Positions 12,410 to 25,496 of a stretch of 64,000 nt of DNA are shown piece after piece. The stretch comes from Pezizomycotina sp. ARF18 (taxonomy: Eukaryota > Ascomycota), in assembly GCA_002224055.1 (NCBI GenBank), contig AZLU01000026.1, positions 186,001 through 250,000 of the forward strand. The letters are read 5' to 3'. Under the pieces are notes generated by a model that saw only the letters and a program-made list of their open reading frames with translations, did not search any database and was not told where the DNA came from. How positions within the stretch are numbered: the first letter of the stretch is position 1; every line of letters starts with the position of its first letter. The translations under genes and the position numbers were made by a program.

Positions 12410-13417
12410 ATGGCGAGTGCAGAAGCTTTCAAGGGGAAGAACGTCCTCGTCGTAGGAGGAACAGCTGGTATCGGCCAAGCAGGTAAGCTACCCATTTCCC
12501 CTCCATTGCTATACCTTCTGTGAAGATGGCAAAGGCTAACTTCAGCTCCTTCTTCCAACAGTCGCCAAAACCTTCGCATCCCGCGGAGCCAACGTCATCA
12601 TCGCCGGCCGTAATGGTAAGCCTTCTCCTCCCCTCCTTACACCTAACAAAGCTAACACTTCTTTCACAGTTGTCGCCGGCCAAGCCGTCGTCGACGAAAT
12701 GCGCGTCCTCTCTAAGGACGCCGGCACCTTCGCCTTCGAACAGTTCGACGCCTCACTAATATCCTCCACCACCGCCCTCGTAACAAAACTCCAAAACCAC
12801 TACGATCACAACAACGGCCTCGACATCCTCGTAATCTCCATCGGCGGAATATCTAACGGCGTCCGCCGCGAAACAGAAGAGGGCCACGAGCGCTACGTCG
12901 CCGTAGACGGGTACGCGCGCTACATCATCGTCGCCGGCCTCATAAAGCAACTACAAACCACAAAGGGATCAGTATGGAATATTAAAGCTGCCGCCGAGGG
13001 TGAAAAATTCGATATAGACGATTTAGAACTGAAGAAGAATAAAAAAGCGTATACGACGTGGGCTGTCATGGGTCGCGATGGGGGATAAGTGATGTTTTGA
13101 CGGCGGAGTATGGAGGCGGTATCCGGAGATTTGGTTTAATCATGTTTATCCGGGCTTGTTAGGACGGATTTGGCGAAGAAGCATGATCTGGGCTGGTTCG
13201 GGTGGATTATTATACTGGCGGGGTGGTTCATGGGTACTACTCCCGATAACTGCGCGGATTGGATCGTGAGTAAGGCGGTCATGAGCGAGAAGAGGGATGC
13301 GCACTACTGGCATCCGAAGGTAAAGTCGTCCAGCCCAAGGAGAAGTGGACGCTGGAGGAGGAAACGGGGAAGAAGCTCGTGGCGAAGATGGAGGAGGTTA
13401 CCGGAGTTAGGCTGTAG
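12410..13417 (+). CDS. Fungal short-chain dehydrogenase-like NAD(P)-binding protein
   Basis: Three exons: 12410-12482, 12562-12615 and 12672-13417. The introns are 79 and 56 nt with GTAAG donors. The spliced start reads MASAEAFKGKNVLVVGGTAG, giving the Rossmann motif GGTAGIG, followed by VAKTFASRGANVIIAGRN. Later landmarks typical of this fungal family are LDILVISIGGISNG, VWNIKAAAEGEKF, DLELKKNKKAY, a WFNHVYPG-like block, MGTTPDNCADWIVSKAV and HYWHPK. Spliced length is 873 nt, about 290 aa. Where classical SDRs have YxxxK, the region reads AYTTWAVMG without the lysine, so it may be a non-classical SDR. Frame breaks lie at about 13080-13165 and 13320, and the frame-shifted tail ends in a KMEEVTGVRL-like sequence. 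Substrate unknown. The SDR and Nudix genes beside it share its strand. Confidence 0.85.
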
Positions 13418-14213
13418 TTCATAGCTTGATTCTATATGCTTTTTTTTCTTCTTCTTCTTGCTTGGAATTTTGTCGCAAAACAGAAGACCTCCTATTACTA
13501 ATTGGGTATTTTGACAAAAAAAAAAAAAAAAAAAGGAAAAATAATTATGGGATCTCGAACGGCTTCGAAACGGCGTTTACTATCATTATTCGGGATTTCA
13601 ATATTTGGGATAGAATCTTTGGTCTTTTATATTTTTTGGAGGAAACAACAAAAAGCAGTATCTAATTGATAATAATAAAATAAAAGTGTTTTTGCATTTC
13701 GTTTCAATCTAGTTTCAATCTTCTCAATAATAAATATATATAATACTCATATGGAATATGAATCCAAAGGCTCCTTTATGAAAGCTCCTCCATAGAGCTC
13801 TAATACCGAAAAGCCTGGATAGCTAAATCAAAGGGTCCTTCGTGTCTCTCTTTTCTCATGACCTAAATAGCGGCCGTAGCACCCCAAAAGCAGCAAAACT
13901 CCCCACGATTTTCTGCTTCTCCGCCGTATATTTTTTAAACCTCGGCTTTCCCGCAATCTCAATAATATTTTATACCGGCATCCGGCATAACCTTAGCTCC
14001 TCCACAGAAACTCCACTCGCCTCCCTCCTTTAAACCCCGTATCGCGCGACTCGCCGTTGCACATTTAGGCTTTCTTCATTCATGATACTAATACCAATTC
14101 TGCGCTTCAGGATATCCTGCTCAGTTCCAGTTCCACTCCCAGTCAACCAGTTCCTCCGCTTCACCGCCTCGAGCTCCATATTGCCTCGCACTCCTACCGG
14201 TAGATTCTTCGTA
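13418..14213. other. Intergenic region, second SDR to Nudix gene
   Basis: Contains an A run (13516-13533) and AT-rich sequence with no supported gene. A plus-strand open stretch at 13842-14033 has no recognisable domain. The promoter of the Nudix gene at 14214 should lie in the last few hundred bases. Confidence 0.4.
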
Positions 14214-15209
14214 ATGTCTCACTCCTACACGACCAAAGCACCCGGCAATGGCGGTGAACCAGCCAAGATACGTCCTAGCGCAAGGTGTGCGTCCTCCTTT
14301 CTGAACTTTAATGCTTCATCACGTAGTCTCAGCCCTAAGATAGCTTTCACGGCACTAACGATGTCTCACACCAGTGTCTGCCTCCTAAACTCAAAAACCA
14401 AGTCCTGCTAGTGCAGCGCACCGCCTCCGCCTCCTCCTTCGCCAACACGCACGTCTTCCCGGGCGGAAACATGGACGCGCAGGATAACGATTCCTACGCC
14501 CTCTGCGCGATCCGCGAGCTCTTCGAGGAGGCCGGCGTATTACTAACTACCACACCGCCAACATGTTCGTCCGCAGAATTAGACGACGCGCGGAAGGGTA
14601 TCCACTCCGGCAAACTAAATTTCACGAACTGGCTCTCGTCGCAGGGTTTAACGGCGGATACATCATCCCTTAAAAAGTTCACGACGTGGATTACGCCGCC
14701 GACGATGAAGAAGAGGTATAATACGCAGATGTACCTCGCGTTCCTCAATAACGGCGGTAGTAGTCAAGGATTGAAAAAGGAGGAAGAGTTACCGAAGCAC
14801 GATGGAGGGTTGAGATTATATCTACCAGTTACCGTACGCCGGTATCAGCGCTGTGGGATTTACACGCTGGGAGGATAATACTTTTTCCTCCGCAGGCGTA
14901 TTTGCTGACGCGGCTGTCGGAGTACATACCGCAGGTTTCGACGGATGCGCTGTCGAGCGGGGAGATCGAGGAGCAGAGGAAGAAGATCGTGGAGTGGTTG
15001 GAAGGGGAGGAAGGCGTAGGGGAGTATGTGTTCACGCCGAAGGCGGAGGGGAGGACGAACGACGGGAGGGTGGTGCTGGGGTACGGTCCGAAGGGGGATA
15101 GGGATAGGAGGACGCTGCTGAAGGTGGGAAGGACGGTATGCCGCGGGACGTGCACGTCGTCATGAAGGAGGAGGCGAAGGAGCTGATGAAGGAGGATTCG
15201 AAACTGTAG
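14214..15209 (+). CDS. Nudix hydrolase, NUDT19-like
   Basis: Predicted Nudix hydrolase cleaving a nucleoside-diphosphate-X substrate; NUDT19 relatives act on CoA derivatives, often in peroxisomes. Exon 1 is 14214-14284. The intron is 14285-14374 (CACTAAC branch site, CACCAG acceptor). Exon 2 runs to the stop at 15207-15209. The Nudix box is visible as VFPGGNMDAQDNDSYALCAI followed by RELFEEAGVLL: the REUxEExGU core with its metal-binding glutamates intact, and the longer spacing before RE that is typical of NUDT19. ITPPTMKKRYNTQMYLAF follows. A GRIILFPPQAYLLTRL block and a KLMKEDSKL-like tail fit the family. Frame breaks at about 14397 (A run), 14820 and 15135 look like single-base errors. 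No clear C-terminal peroxisome signal: the corrected end reads DSKL, a possible weak PTS1-like tripeptide SKL. Confidence 0.85.
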
Positions 15210-17859
15210 GATACTTGCCGCCTTATTTTTCGGAGGGCATATTTTTGTAAATTTTTTGCTGTTTCTTGATATTGCATTGTACCTACTCCCTTTTTTGTAA
15301 TATTCTTAATAATACCTTGAAACGGAAATACGATACCTGTTTAAAGGGGAGTCGAAGGAAATATTTCGGAGATTATTTTTAGTTATTTGATCCTCCTGTT
15401 TGCTTTCGATATAATTTGATAACACCTTGGCGAATTTTGATTGGTTTCTCTATAACACCAAGCTTTGGAAACCGGACTGGCTTTGGGGATAAAACGCCTT
15501 GTCGAGATCAAATTGTTCGCTCTAACAGGGGGAAGAATTGATAAATCTCGCAAACGTCCCGCCTAGGGCGAAGCAGGAAGGTATTGTCCCGCGCGTTCTG
15601 GAACTTGACTGCGCTGCATTTATGGTTTGGGCTTGCGACTTGCACCGGACGTCATAGGAGCTTGAGAGTCCTCTTTTCTTTGCCAAGGATCTGTGACATG
15701 GGGCTGGCGACTGGAAGTTTCGAAATACCGCCATTACAGTGCGGAAGCAACGGATATATAATCAGAACAACCAACAAGAAATGAAATCAAATAAACCCCC
15801 TTCACAACCGGAGATCTTATGAAAAGCATCCAAACATATTATGGTTTGAGAAAAACAAAATCAAACCGAGGTTAGGAGGGTTTTGGTAACCATAGAAACA
15901 GAAGATAATTTCCGCAGAGCCTCCCCTGTCAAACAACAGGGGAGGAAAAAAAAAAAGGAAAATCGGTCGTACGATGCAAGCTCACTTGCTCAGCCCCAAA
16001 CAGTAGCGAATAGATCGAGATGAGAGAAAAATAAGCTTTTTCCGAATCGCCCTCCAGATGACGAATCACGATTTATGTATACACTTTTAACCTATCCGAC
16101 AATTGCCGGGACCGTATTACTTCCTATTTTAATGCCTTTTTCGAATTATATCGTTTTTGTTTAAGGCGGTTGTCTTGTATTGTTCTTACGGCATGCCCGC
16201 AATCCGCAGACCTGGGAGCTGAAAAACAATTATTCGGTGGAGAGACAAGCGATTGCATGCGTTAGCGTATCGTGGCAACTGCTCGAGAGAGAGAGAGGAA
16301 AGATTAGTCGTGATGAGAAAAATGTGGCTTAAAATATCTGTCTCGTCGGTGCTTGCTCCTTGTATTAAACGTCGTATTATTATTATTGAGGGGTTTCTGA
16401 TTATATCTGCTCTTCCTTTTGGTGAAGTCATGGAACGCGTTGCTTGATCGTGGCTGAGCAGACAAGACCTTCGGCAATGATGGGCTGCATCCGCTCGCTC
16501 ACCCCAATTTTAGGCTTCATCTCCAATCTCCCAAGAGAACAGACCAGCTAAACTCGTAAAAGGAAAGCCGAGGGGGAGGCCAAAATGAAGAGATTGCGTC
16601 TATCCACAACGCACAAGAAAATTCCAAGCAAAAGCCAAGGGCTTCGCACCGAAGCACCGAGTCAACCACCATGATCTCTACTCGCATGGAGTTGAAAAAA
16701 GGATTGTCGGCTTTTTGGGCGGTTAAAAATGGGTCTTGCCTGTACATTGCTCGTTCAAAAAAAGTACTCTGATTGCCGTGACGTAAAAAAGTTCCTTGTG
16801 ATGGGGAAACCTGTGAGAAAGATTGAGAGCTATTTTTCCTTTTCTTCCTGCCCGTCTGTACCCCACCACCCTTGACAGAATTTCCACGAGGTATTTGCCA
16901 AGAAGGAAAAAAGATATTGCAATCGCCTGCAAAATGCGCGAAACTAGCCTATTTCCGATCGGATTTCCCCACAGCATGTGGGCGATTCATTGAGAAAGAT
17001 TGAGGTGGAAGCAGGAGCAACCAAGTAGCAAGCAGCAGAAAGCAATGGAAGGGTAAGCTACAAGAAAATCCTGGGCTCGAGATAATGCAGAATGCACAAG
17101 CCTAGTGAGTTGCAGGTGGACGTCGCCTTCCTTGCCAATGAGATTAGCAGCTGGGAGAGGTAGGTTACCCACCCTAAAGTATGGTCTCAAGAGAATCTGT
17201 TGGGGCCAGAAAAAAAAGAGGACGGAAAGGCCCTCGAGAAGGAAGTACCTGAGAAGGTCGAAAGTTGGTAGTTACTTTTTTGCCCTTAGACTTTGTGTGA
17301 GCTCTCAAGACGATTGATCGATGTCGTGCGAAAAATGGCATACTTGGAGAGAAAAAGAACTCGCCTTTTTTCCCTTCTCTTGCAGTAGCTCCTCCATAAT
17401 GCCGCAGTAGCAGCAGCAGAGAAGACACCATTGCAAGAACGATCGATTGCATCTCAGACAGAGGAGCCAGAAGTATCAATTCATTGGTTCAAGGGAAGCG
17501 AGTTGAATCAATACACATTTCAATTTATAATAATAATAATAATAATAGATGAGAAAAATTCAAAGAGGGTTAAGTACGGTGTTGTTCTGTCTGTGGTGAT
17601 ACCGATCTGCTTGGAGTTGAATGTCTTTGAATTTTTGCGAAAGAGAGATAGTACATATATTTTGGCTGGGTGATTTATTTTTGGGTGGTTGCTCCGTATT
17701 TTTCCTTTTTTTTTTTTTTTTTTTCTTTTAATTATTTAGTATTTTTTTTTTATTTTTATTTTTTTTTTTTATTTTCTGGCGGTGTGTGACGATCTTAAAA
17801 TTACCTCCCATACTACTGCTACTTAATTGACAACCCTTTCGTCACAAAGATAAAACCGC
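15210..17859. other. Long intergenic region, no gene seen
   Basis: No supported gene on either strand. Several poly-T and poly-A runs are present (15949-15957, 17709-17770), and an imperfect ATT/AAT triplet repeat lies at 16375-16385 and 17527-17547. Short open stretches on both strands show no domain, no consistent codon use and no splice pattern. Confidence 0.4.
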
Positions 17860-18999
17860 CCTATACTCCCACTCTCTCTCTCTCAACCATCATCTATTAT
17901 ATCATATTTATTATTATAATATACGAGGGAAAGGAGAGAGAAAGAATAGGAAGAGAATAAATAAAGTATCATCTTCATCACTTGAATCCTTCTTCTCCCT
18001 TTCCTCTTTTTTCTTGTTCCTCTCATCCTCTCGGTTACGTCGTCACAAAACCTTCTTCCTTACGTCTTGTTATCAGCTACTTCCCTCTTCCACGTATCGA
18101 TTTTTCTTCCCCTTTCGATCCCAAGGGGTTTTCCGACATCGTTGACGTGGTCTCTATCCGGTTCAGAAGCATTGCATCTGTCCGCTTTTGCATCGGAGGA
18201 ATATCGTCGAACAGGTAAGCTCAACCAACAGTTGTTTTCTCTTGCTTCTAAGGAATGAAGGGGTGCAAAGCCAAAATACTTTTGCATCTCGCAGCATCAG
18301 TCTCCCTTTCAATGAAGTGAAAGCTTGTGCAACATTTCACACATAGGCGGATTGTTGTAACGGCATTTCTCAGACATGTCAACTCATCACCAACAAAAAG
18401 AAGACTTGCCCAGGAAGAAGAAAAATACAAATATCAACTTTTGTCATTCACCTGTCTCTCTTGATAAATAAATTGGCAGTTTTAAGAGAGAACGAAAGAT
18501 ATAGAGAGAGTGAGGACTTCGGAAAATAAAACGAGAGGGCTGTCGCAATTCCAAGCAAGTCTTTCTTTGAAATTGACATTTGCGAACATCCGAAATATTA
18601 AAGAGATCTAATCTAAAACGTTCATTTCTGCGAATGATCTTCAGGCTCCCATTTTCCTCTTATCATCCCAACAACAGACATAAAAAGTCATCTTGATCCC
18701 TTTCTCTTCTTCTCTTTTACTTGTTATCTACTATTTCAATTATCTAAATTGTTTACGTCTTCAAATTCGGAAGCGAGGAAGTAGAGGCCAGCTAACACTC
18801 ATTGCCAGTTTGTGTGCATTTCCGTTTCGTCTCCTGCATTCGGCGAAGTTGATGCTCCTCCGAAAATTCATTTCATCATAATCCCCCCGGCAGGAACTCT
18901 CAACAAACCACTTTATAAGCTCTCTTAAAATAGCACTTCGCCGAGCACGTATCCCAATAGGACATTTAACCGCCCACACCAGAAATCGTCACCTCACCA
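17860..18999 (+). promoter_or_regulatory. Probable promoter and long 5' leader of the tricalbin gene
   Basis: A CT-rich block at 17866-17885 and again at 17990-18030 precedes the tricalbin start codon by about 1 kb. A good donor (ACAGGTAAGCTC) lies at 18214-18216. Pyrimidine-rich acceptors lie downstream, for example TCTTCAG near 18643 and GGCAG near 18894. This arrangement fits an intron in the 5' untranslated region, which is an inference. No open frame in the stretch looks coding. Confidence 0.35.
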
Positions 19000-21900
19000 A
19001 TGGAGCGGCAAGCCGGCCCAACCGCGTCCGAAGTAAAGGCCTATGGTGAAAAGGTCGAGCAGGCAATAACGGACCAAGCAAAGGCTCGAGGCGCGGCAGC
19101 GTATAATTTCGACCCAAATGCAACTCCAGAGAAAAGGCGGCACAAGCGAAGAAGGTGAGCCAATGAATTGCCCATACCAAAGGCATGAAGCGAGAATAAA
19201 AAGACTCTCTGTCGGCATTCAATCGGCCGATGTGACGCTGTTTCATGTTACCGCTGGTATCGCCTGTATACGCTGAAACTTGAGATTTAGTCTGCTCCTC
19301 CTGGCTTGAAACTCAACCGGAAGACGTCCGGACAGGAATCGCTACGGACATGGTTCCAGTTGGCTCCCTCCCCTAATCCTTCAGCTTTTTGCTAATACTT
19401 TCCAGAAAAACAAAAGAAAAAAAAGACAAACTTTCAAAATAAATAAGAGCGAGGCTTGGCATAGCTAATACTTTCTTCTATATGCAGGACACGCCAAGAG
19501 CGAATATTCGGACGTCCCGATGTCAGCCAAGTCAATCTTTCCGCAAATGTCCCCAAATCCGCCACAACGCAGTCAACAACACCTCCACCGACTGGTGTCA
19601 ACGGCTATCCTAAAGCAGGAGAAGGTGAGTGGGGTCGAACCGGCTGGGAACCCCGATTCGGAACCGGAAGGAGTGATACAGCATCTATGAAGGACAAACT
19701 TCTCGAGGATGAAGATGCAGCCGATAAGTCGACTTGGCTAGAGACACAATTAGATGATAAATATTACGGAGGTTCGGGGACAATTCCATGCACCCCGTTT
19801 ATAATTTGTAAACACAAGTTTAAGAATAGGAAAGCAAGCTAACATGGGACTTTCTCTTTGCCATCTTTAGCTTGGTACCACAATGCCGGAGTAATCGTCT
19901 TTGCATGCCTGGCCAGCTGGCTGGTCACTTGGTTCGGAGGCGGTCTTGCAATGATTTGCATCGTTGGCGCTATCTGTGCCACTTATTACAACACATCCAT
20001 TGCGAGAGTTCACGTAATATTCGAGACGATATAAACAGGGAAATGGCCCTTCAAAAACTAGAGACCGACGTCGAATCGCTAGAGTGGATGAACTATTTTG
20101 TCCTTAAGTTCTGGCCAATCTATCAGCCAGTTCTAGCAGCAACAGTCATCAACTCGGTTGACCAAGTCCTGTCGACCTCTACTCCGGCGTTCCTCGACAG
20201 CCTGAGGCTGTCTACATTCACCTTGGGAACGAAACCACCGCGTCTGGAGCACGTAAGGACTTATCCTAAGACTGAGGATGATATTATCATGATGGACTGG
20301 AAGTTCAGCTTCACCCCGAACGACACCTCGGATATGACGAAGATGCAGCTCCGCGATAAGCAGAACCCCAAGGTTGTTTTGGAAGTCCGTGTTGGCAAGG
20401 GTATTGCTAGCAAGGGTCTGCCAATCATCGTTGAGGACTTTTCATTCTCTGGAGAGATGAGGGTCAAGATCAAGCTACAGATTAACTTCCCTCACGTTGA
20501 AAAGGTTGATGTCTGTTTCCTTCAACCTCCGACTTTCGATTATGTGTGCAAGCCAGTTGGTGGTGACCTGTTCGGCCTAGATATTGGCTTTTTGCCCGGT
20601 CTTACTAGCTTCATCCGGGATCAGGTCCACGCAAATCTGGGACCTATGTTCTACGCTCCGAACGTATTTACCGTCAATGTCGCCCAGATGCTTGGTGGTG
20701 CATCCCTAGATACCGCCATTGGTGTTCTCCAGGTGACCATTTATAACGCTCAAGGTCTCAAAAACCCCGACAAGTTTAGCGGCACGCCCGACCCTTACTG
20801 CACGTTCTCGTTCAACCATCGCAACGAGTTGGCAAGGACGAAGACCAAGCACGAGAGCTCCAACCCTGTCTGGAACGAAACCAAGTATCTCATCATCACG
20901 AATCTCAACGACGCCCTTACCTTGGAACTTTTTGATTACAATGAATTCCGCAAGGATAGGCAACTGGGCATTGCAAACTTTGACCTGAAGAGCCTCGAGG
21001 AAGACAATCAAAAGGAGGGACTACAACTGCCAGTCATGGCGAATGGCAAGCATCGTGGTCAGGTCACTTGCGACGTCAAGTTCTTCCCGTCTTACAAGCC
21101 CAGAAGAATGCGGATGGTACGATCGGTGCAGTTCCGGAACTCAATACTGGTATTCTCAAGTACACTGTTCATCAGGCCAAGGATCTGGATACCAGTACAA
21201 GCATGATCGGACAACTCAACCCATATGCGGTGCAAATCGTTAATGGGCGTGAACACCACAAGACGAAGAAACTCAAGCGCACAAACCTACCAGTCTGGGA
21301 AGAGTCGAAGAATATCCTTATCACGAACCGCAAAGCCTGTCGTTTGGGATTGGTATTGAAAGATGACCGAGACATGCTTCAGGACCCCATCCTGGGAACG
21401 TTCCAGCTGAAGCTCGATGACATGTTGGATATGATGACCAAGGGTCAAGGATGGTTCAACCTGTCAGGCGTAAAGAGCGGACGTGTCAAACTCAGCGTTC
21501 AGTGGCAGCCTGTTGAGATCAAGGGTGCACTAGGTGGATCAGGAGGCTATATCACACCAATTGGTGTCCTCCGTATACACTGCATGAGAGGCACCGACCT
21601 CAGGAACGTTGAGACCATGGGTAAATCCGATCCTTACTGCCGCGTCATGCTCTCCGGTATCGAGAAGGCAAAGACTGTTACATTCGAGAACGACCTGAAC
21701 CCGAGTGGGACGAGATTCTCTACATCCCCATCCACGGTACCAGGGAAAAAATTACTCTCGAGTAATGGACGAGGAAAAGCTTGGGAAAGATCGCACGCTT
21801 GGTCAAGTTGATTTCGATGTCTCTGAGTACGTCAAGGAGGGCGAGATGGAAGGCGAATATCTTGAGAATAGCGTGAAGAACGAAATCAAGAGCCCCCTAT

Positions 21901-24145
21901 CTATGGTCCTGGTCGATCATCCAAGGGACATATCACGTACACTGTTTCCTTTTATCCTTGCATGGTGCTCGCGGAAGAAGACGAGACTAAGAAGGAGGAA
22001 GTAAAGGAGGAAAACAAGCCGGAAAACGCGGAAGCTGTCAACGGAACTTTGACGCCTCACTCCCATAAAGCTTCTTCAATCACATCAAAGTCAAGCGGCA
22101 ATGAAGTTGGCGGAGAGGCTGCTGCACTGCTGGCGCAAGCTGAAAGGGAATTAGAGGGCGAAGAGAAGAAGAAGATTGAACCCGTCAAGATGCCGTTGGA
22201 AGAGCTCATCAAATATGGTATGAACTACATTCCTTATTTAACCGTACTACATATTTTAACTTGACTAACACAAAATGCAAAGGCTCTGGAATGTTGGTGT
22301 TCAAGCTTATCGATGCCCGACTTGCACACAAGGATTGTTTCGTTGAAGTTTTAATGGACGACATGCTTTTCCCATCCTTTATCTCGTCTAAAGCGAAGAC
22401 GAAGGAGCATAAATTCGAAGAAAGTATGTGACCGTTACTTGTGTTTCTGCCATATGAGCTCCTTATTAACGATATAAATTTTTAGTCGCGATGCCTTTGT
22501 TAGGGAACTTGAATTTTCGCGTTTGACGCTCCGATTGAACGAAAGACACCGAACCGACGGCAACGTGGACAAGGACGATATTATCGCTACTCTTAGCGGA
22601 AACACTCTTACCACCTTCAGAACTGCTATGTTAGGATTCCCCAGCATCAAGTGCCTGTATCACATTTGACTAACATGTTTCTAGAACAAACCAACCACCC
22701 TTACCCTGAAAGGCAAGGATGGAGAGGTCAACACGATTACTGTCAGCTTGAAGTACATCCCCGTCAGAATGACCCTGGAGCCAAGGGAAAGTATCATGAA
22801 TATGGGAACTCTGAGCGTCACTATCCTAGACGGTGCCAACCTCCCAGCCGCTGATAGGAACGGAAAGAGCGACCCGTACGTCGTCTTTGAACTTAACGGA
22901 GAGAAGGTTTACAAGACGGAGACCAAGAAGAAGACACTGCATCCTCAGTGGAACGAGCAATTTGAAGTCAAGATACCATCCCGGGTTGCTGCCAAGTTCC
23001 AAGCCCGCGTTTTCGATTGGGATCTTGCAAATGACGTAAGAAGATCCACTAAAATTGACGATTCCAGCTATTCGGAGACCCCTGACTAACTATCTTACCA
23101 AATTATATAGGATGACTTCCTTGGAGCTACTCCTATTGATCTTACAGGATTAGAAGAATTCAAGGCCAAAGAAATGACTCTTCCTCTCGATGGCAAATCA
23201 GGGACTATCCGTGTGCGGATGGTCTTCAAAGCAGATTACGTTACCAGGGCCAAACACGGCACGGCGACGTTCCACGGAACTTTTGGCTCGGTAGGAAGAA
23301 TGACTTCGGGCGCCGTTGGAGCACCCGTCAAGGGAATCACTAAGGTCGGAGGCGGTGTCGTCAAAGGTGCATCTTTCATCACCAAAGGCTTCCGCGGCAA
23401 ACCGAAGGATAGCTCTGAGAACTTTGACTTCTCGAATTCGAACTCGGAGGAGAACCTGCCCCCGCAACAGCCAGTACCCTCGAAGCCTCCGCCGCCACCA
23501 CCGGTCCCGGTCGACAACACTGCGCCGCCGCCGTCGATCACCACCCGACCGATAGCGACTACTCGCGGCCTAAGACCCCACGCGACTCGACCGGCAGCGG
23601 CCTGTCTCCTTACGGTTCTCACCGCTCCACTAAGAGCCTGAGTGGTGCTAGCATCAACCTCGCGGAACAGGGAATCGCCAATATCACTCTCGTCGGCGCC
23701 ACCGGTTACCCATCTGGACTTAACCTCCAGGCCCACATCAAGATGACCGGAAACGTGAGAAGGAGGTCTACAAGAGCAAGGCAGTCAAATCAGGAGGCAG
23801 CGAGTCCGCTGGGAGGAGGCGTTCTCGGTCACCTGCACCGCCGACACTCAGTTCGTCATCACGCTCAAGGACCACAGCTTCCTCGGTTCGGACGACAAGA
23901 TTGGCGACGGCCTGCTTGTGGTCGACGATTCTGGAAACGTTGGGGAATGCTCTATCCCCTGCGGACCTGGAAAGCTTCTCTTCAGGACGCAGTTCCAGCA
24001 GTCAGACTCCAACGGCAGCTCCCCGGGACATTCAAAGACTGGATCGGGTTCTAGGAGAGCCTGTTCAAAGCGAAGAACATCCTGGGGTCCTCTTAGAGAG
24101 ATGACGCCGCAAGTGATCGTTACAGGAGTGTCAGCACCTCCCTGA
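19000..24145 (+). CDS. TCB: Tricalbin (SMP and C2 domain ER-plasma membrane tether)
   Basis: Membrane-contact-site lipid-transfer protein of the extended-synaptotagmin/tricalbin family. Exon 1 is 19000-19154 (MERQAGPTASEVKAYG...). Introns are 19155-19487, 19772-19870, 22218-22282, 22424-22485, one near 22650-22684 and 23036-23110. After about 145 residues comes WYHNAGVIVFACLASWLVTW and a second hydrophobic run, the ER hairpin. Then come the SMP domain (about 20040-20700, containing WPIYQPVLAATVINSVDQVL) and C2 domains at about 20725-21060 (TPDPYCTFSF), 21140-21500, 21545-21960 (KSDPYCRVML) and 22795-23230 (SDPYVVFELNG). A Pro-rich linker (about 23460-23600) leads to a last C2-like segment ending in GSDDKIGDGLLVVDDSG. 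Size, about 1300-1400 aa, is normal. Frame changes at about 20011, 21100, 21710, 21930, 22490, 23570 and 23755 look like single-base errors. The exact C-terminus is uncertain. Confidence 0.92.
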
Positions 24146-25496
24146 GGACCAGGACTGGACCGAAGAAAAACGTTCGTTTCTTCTCACCTTAATGGATATC
24201 TCTGATATTCTCATTTAAAAAATCCCTCTACACTTTTTTAATAATGATATTCACTTTCTTTACGGCATAACAGTCCATGCATATTTTCGATTTGAAAACT
24301 CATTGCATTACGTTTTATTTTCTTTTTATTTTTTTAATAAAAAAAACTACCTTCAAAGGGATTATCTATTAAAATGCCAAATATCTTTTTTTGCTATTAC
24401 TTATTTTTAATATCTTCAATGTTCTTCAAAGCGAAATTGTTTTACTGGACGAGCGACCGTTTCTTTATTCCCTTTTTTTTCCCTTCTGTCATTCATATCT
24501 CATTATAGGAGTTACTTCTTCATCTGTCAGTCCTTTCTGTGTTTTTTTTTTTTTTTTTTTTTTAATAAGGGAGATCGTGATATCCAAATTGTGTTTATTA
24601 CTTAGGTATACCTTTACCTATACTACTTTATCATTGTACTAAAGAAAACTTTTAATGTAAGTTTTATATACTAACTAGCCTTGAAAAAAGAATGCACTTG
24701 GAAAGGAATATTAACAAAAAAAAGAGATTTATTGATATTAATCTTTGTCGTTCTAATTAGTTTATCAATTCTTGACTTTGGTTATAAATTATGAGTTCGC
24801 TTGTTCTCTGATCGGTTGTTCTGATCTGTATACTGCTACAGCCGCTCTTTTTCGTTCATCAATTTAGCGCGTTTTTGAACGACGTCAAGCTAAAGCTTAT
24901 AATTTTTACTGGTTGATCAATCATTTTAATTTCCTTCAAGCCTGGAAACGAGATTGGTTCCTAAAACAAATTGCTTCCAAAAAAACTACCCACCACACTG
25001 TTTTTAAAGTCCAAAAAAAAAAAAAAAAAGGACATCGCCGCGGTTAACAATGCACATAGTACCGTTTTTGTTTTCCTAACAAAGTGCTCTATCACACGCA
25101 ATATATATCCATTAACGAACGATATCTTTAGATATTGTCTGTGACTGCTCTTCTCGAATTGTAGAGTTACTCATATGATATATTTGATTGTCTTTCAAGA
25201 GATATGTATACATATATGTGAATGTGTGCAATACCATTATATATTTATACACTGCGCGGCCACGTTGTTGATCGTTTTGCACATGTATATATCTTGCGAT
25301 ATTCGGCAGGGTAGAGGTGATGTGACGGAAGGGTTAGTGATGAGGAGGGGGCGAGGGGACAGGTATGAGATTGAAAAGCGTTTATGTTACTTCGAGGTGT
25401 GAAAAAGATGAGGAGAAGATATGTCAAGAGCGGTAGACAATGGAAGAAAATGAAATGAGACGCTAAATCGCGAAAGGATGCGGTGGTTCCTGTCTT
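24146..25496. other. Intergenic region between convergent tricalbin and RTC1 genes
   Basis: Holds the 3' ends of two convergent genes. AT-rich, with T runs (24541-24563) and an A run (25013-25029). No gene is supported. Open stretches such as 25175-25402 (plus) lack any recognisable feature. Confidence 0.45.

Noticed and set aside
23236-23736. Minus-strand 166-codon open frame
   Set aside because: It is antisense to the tricalbin C-terminal and Pro-rich region, is glycine/valine-rich and has no family features.
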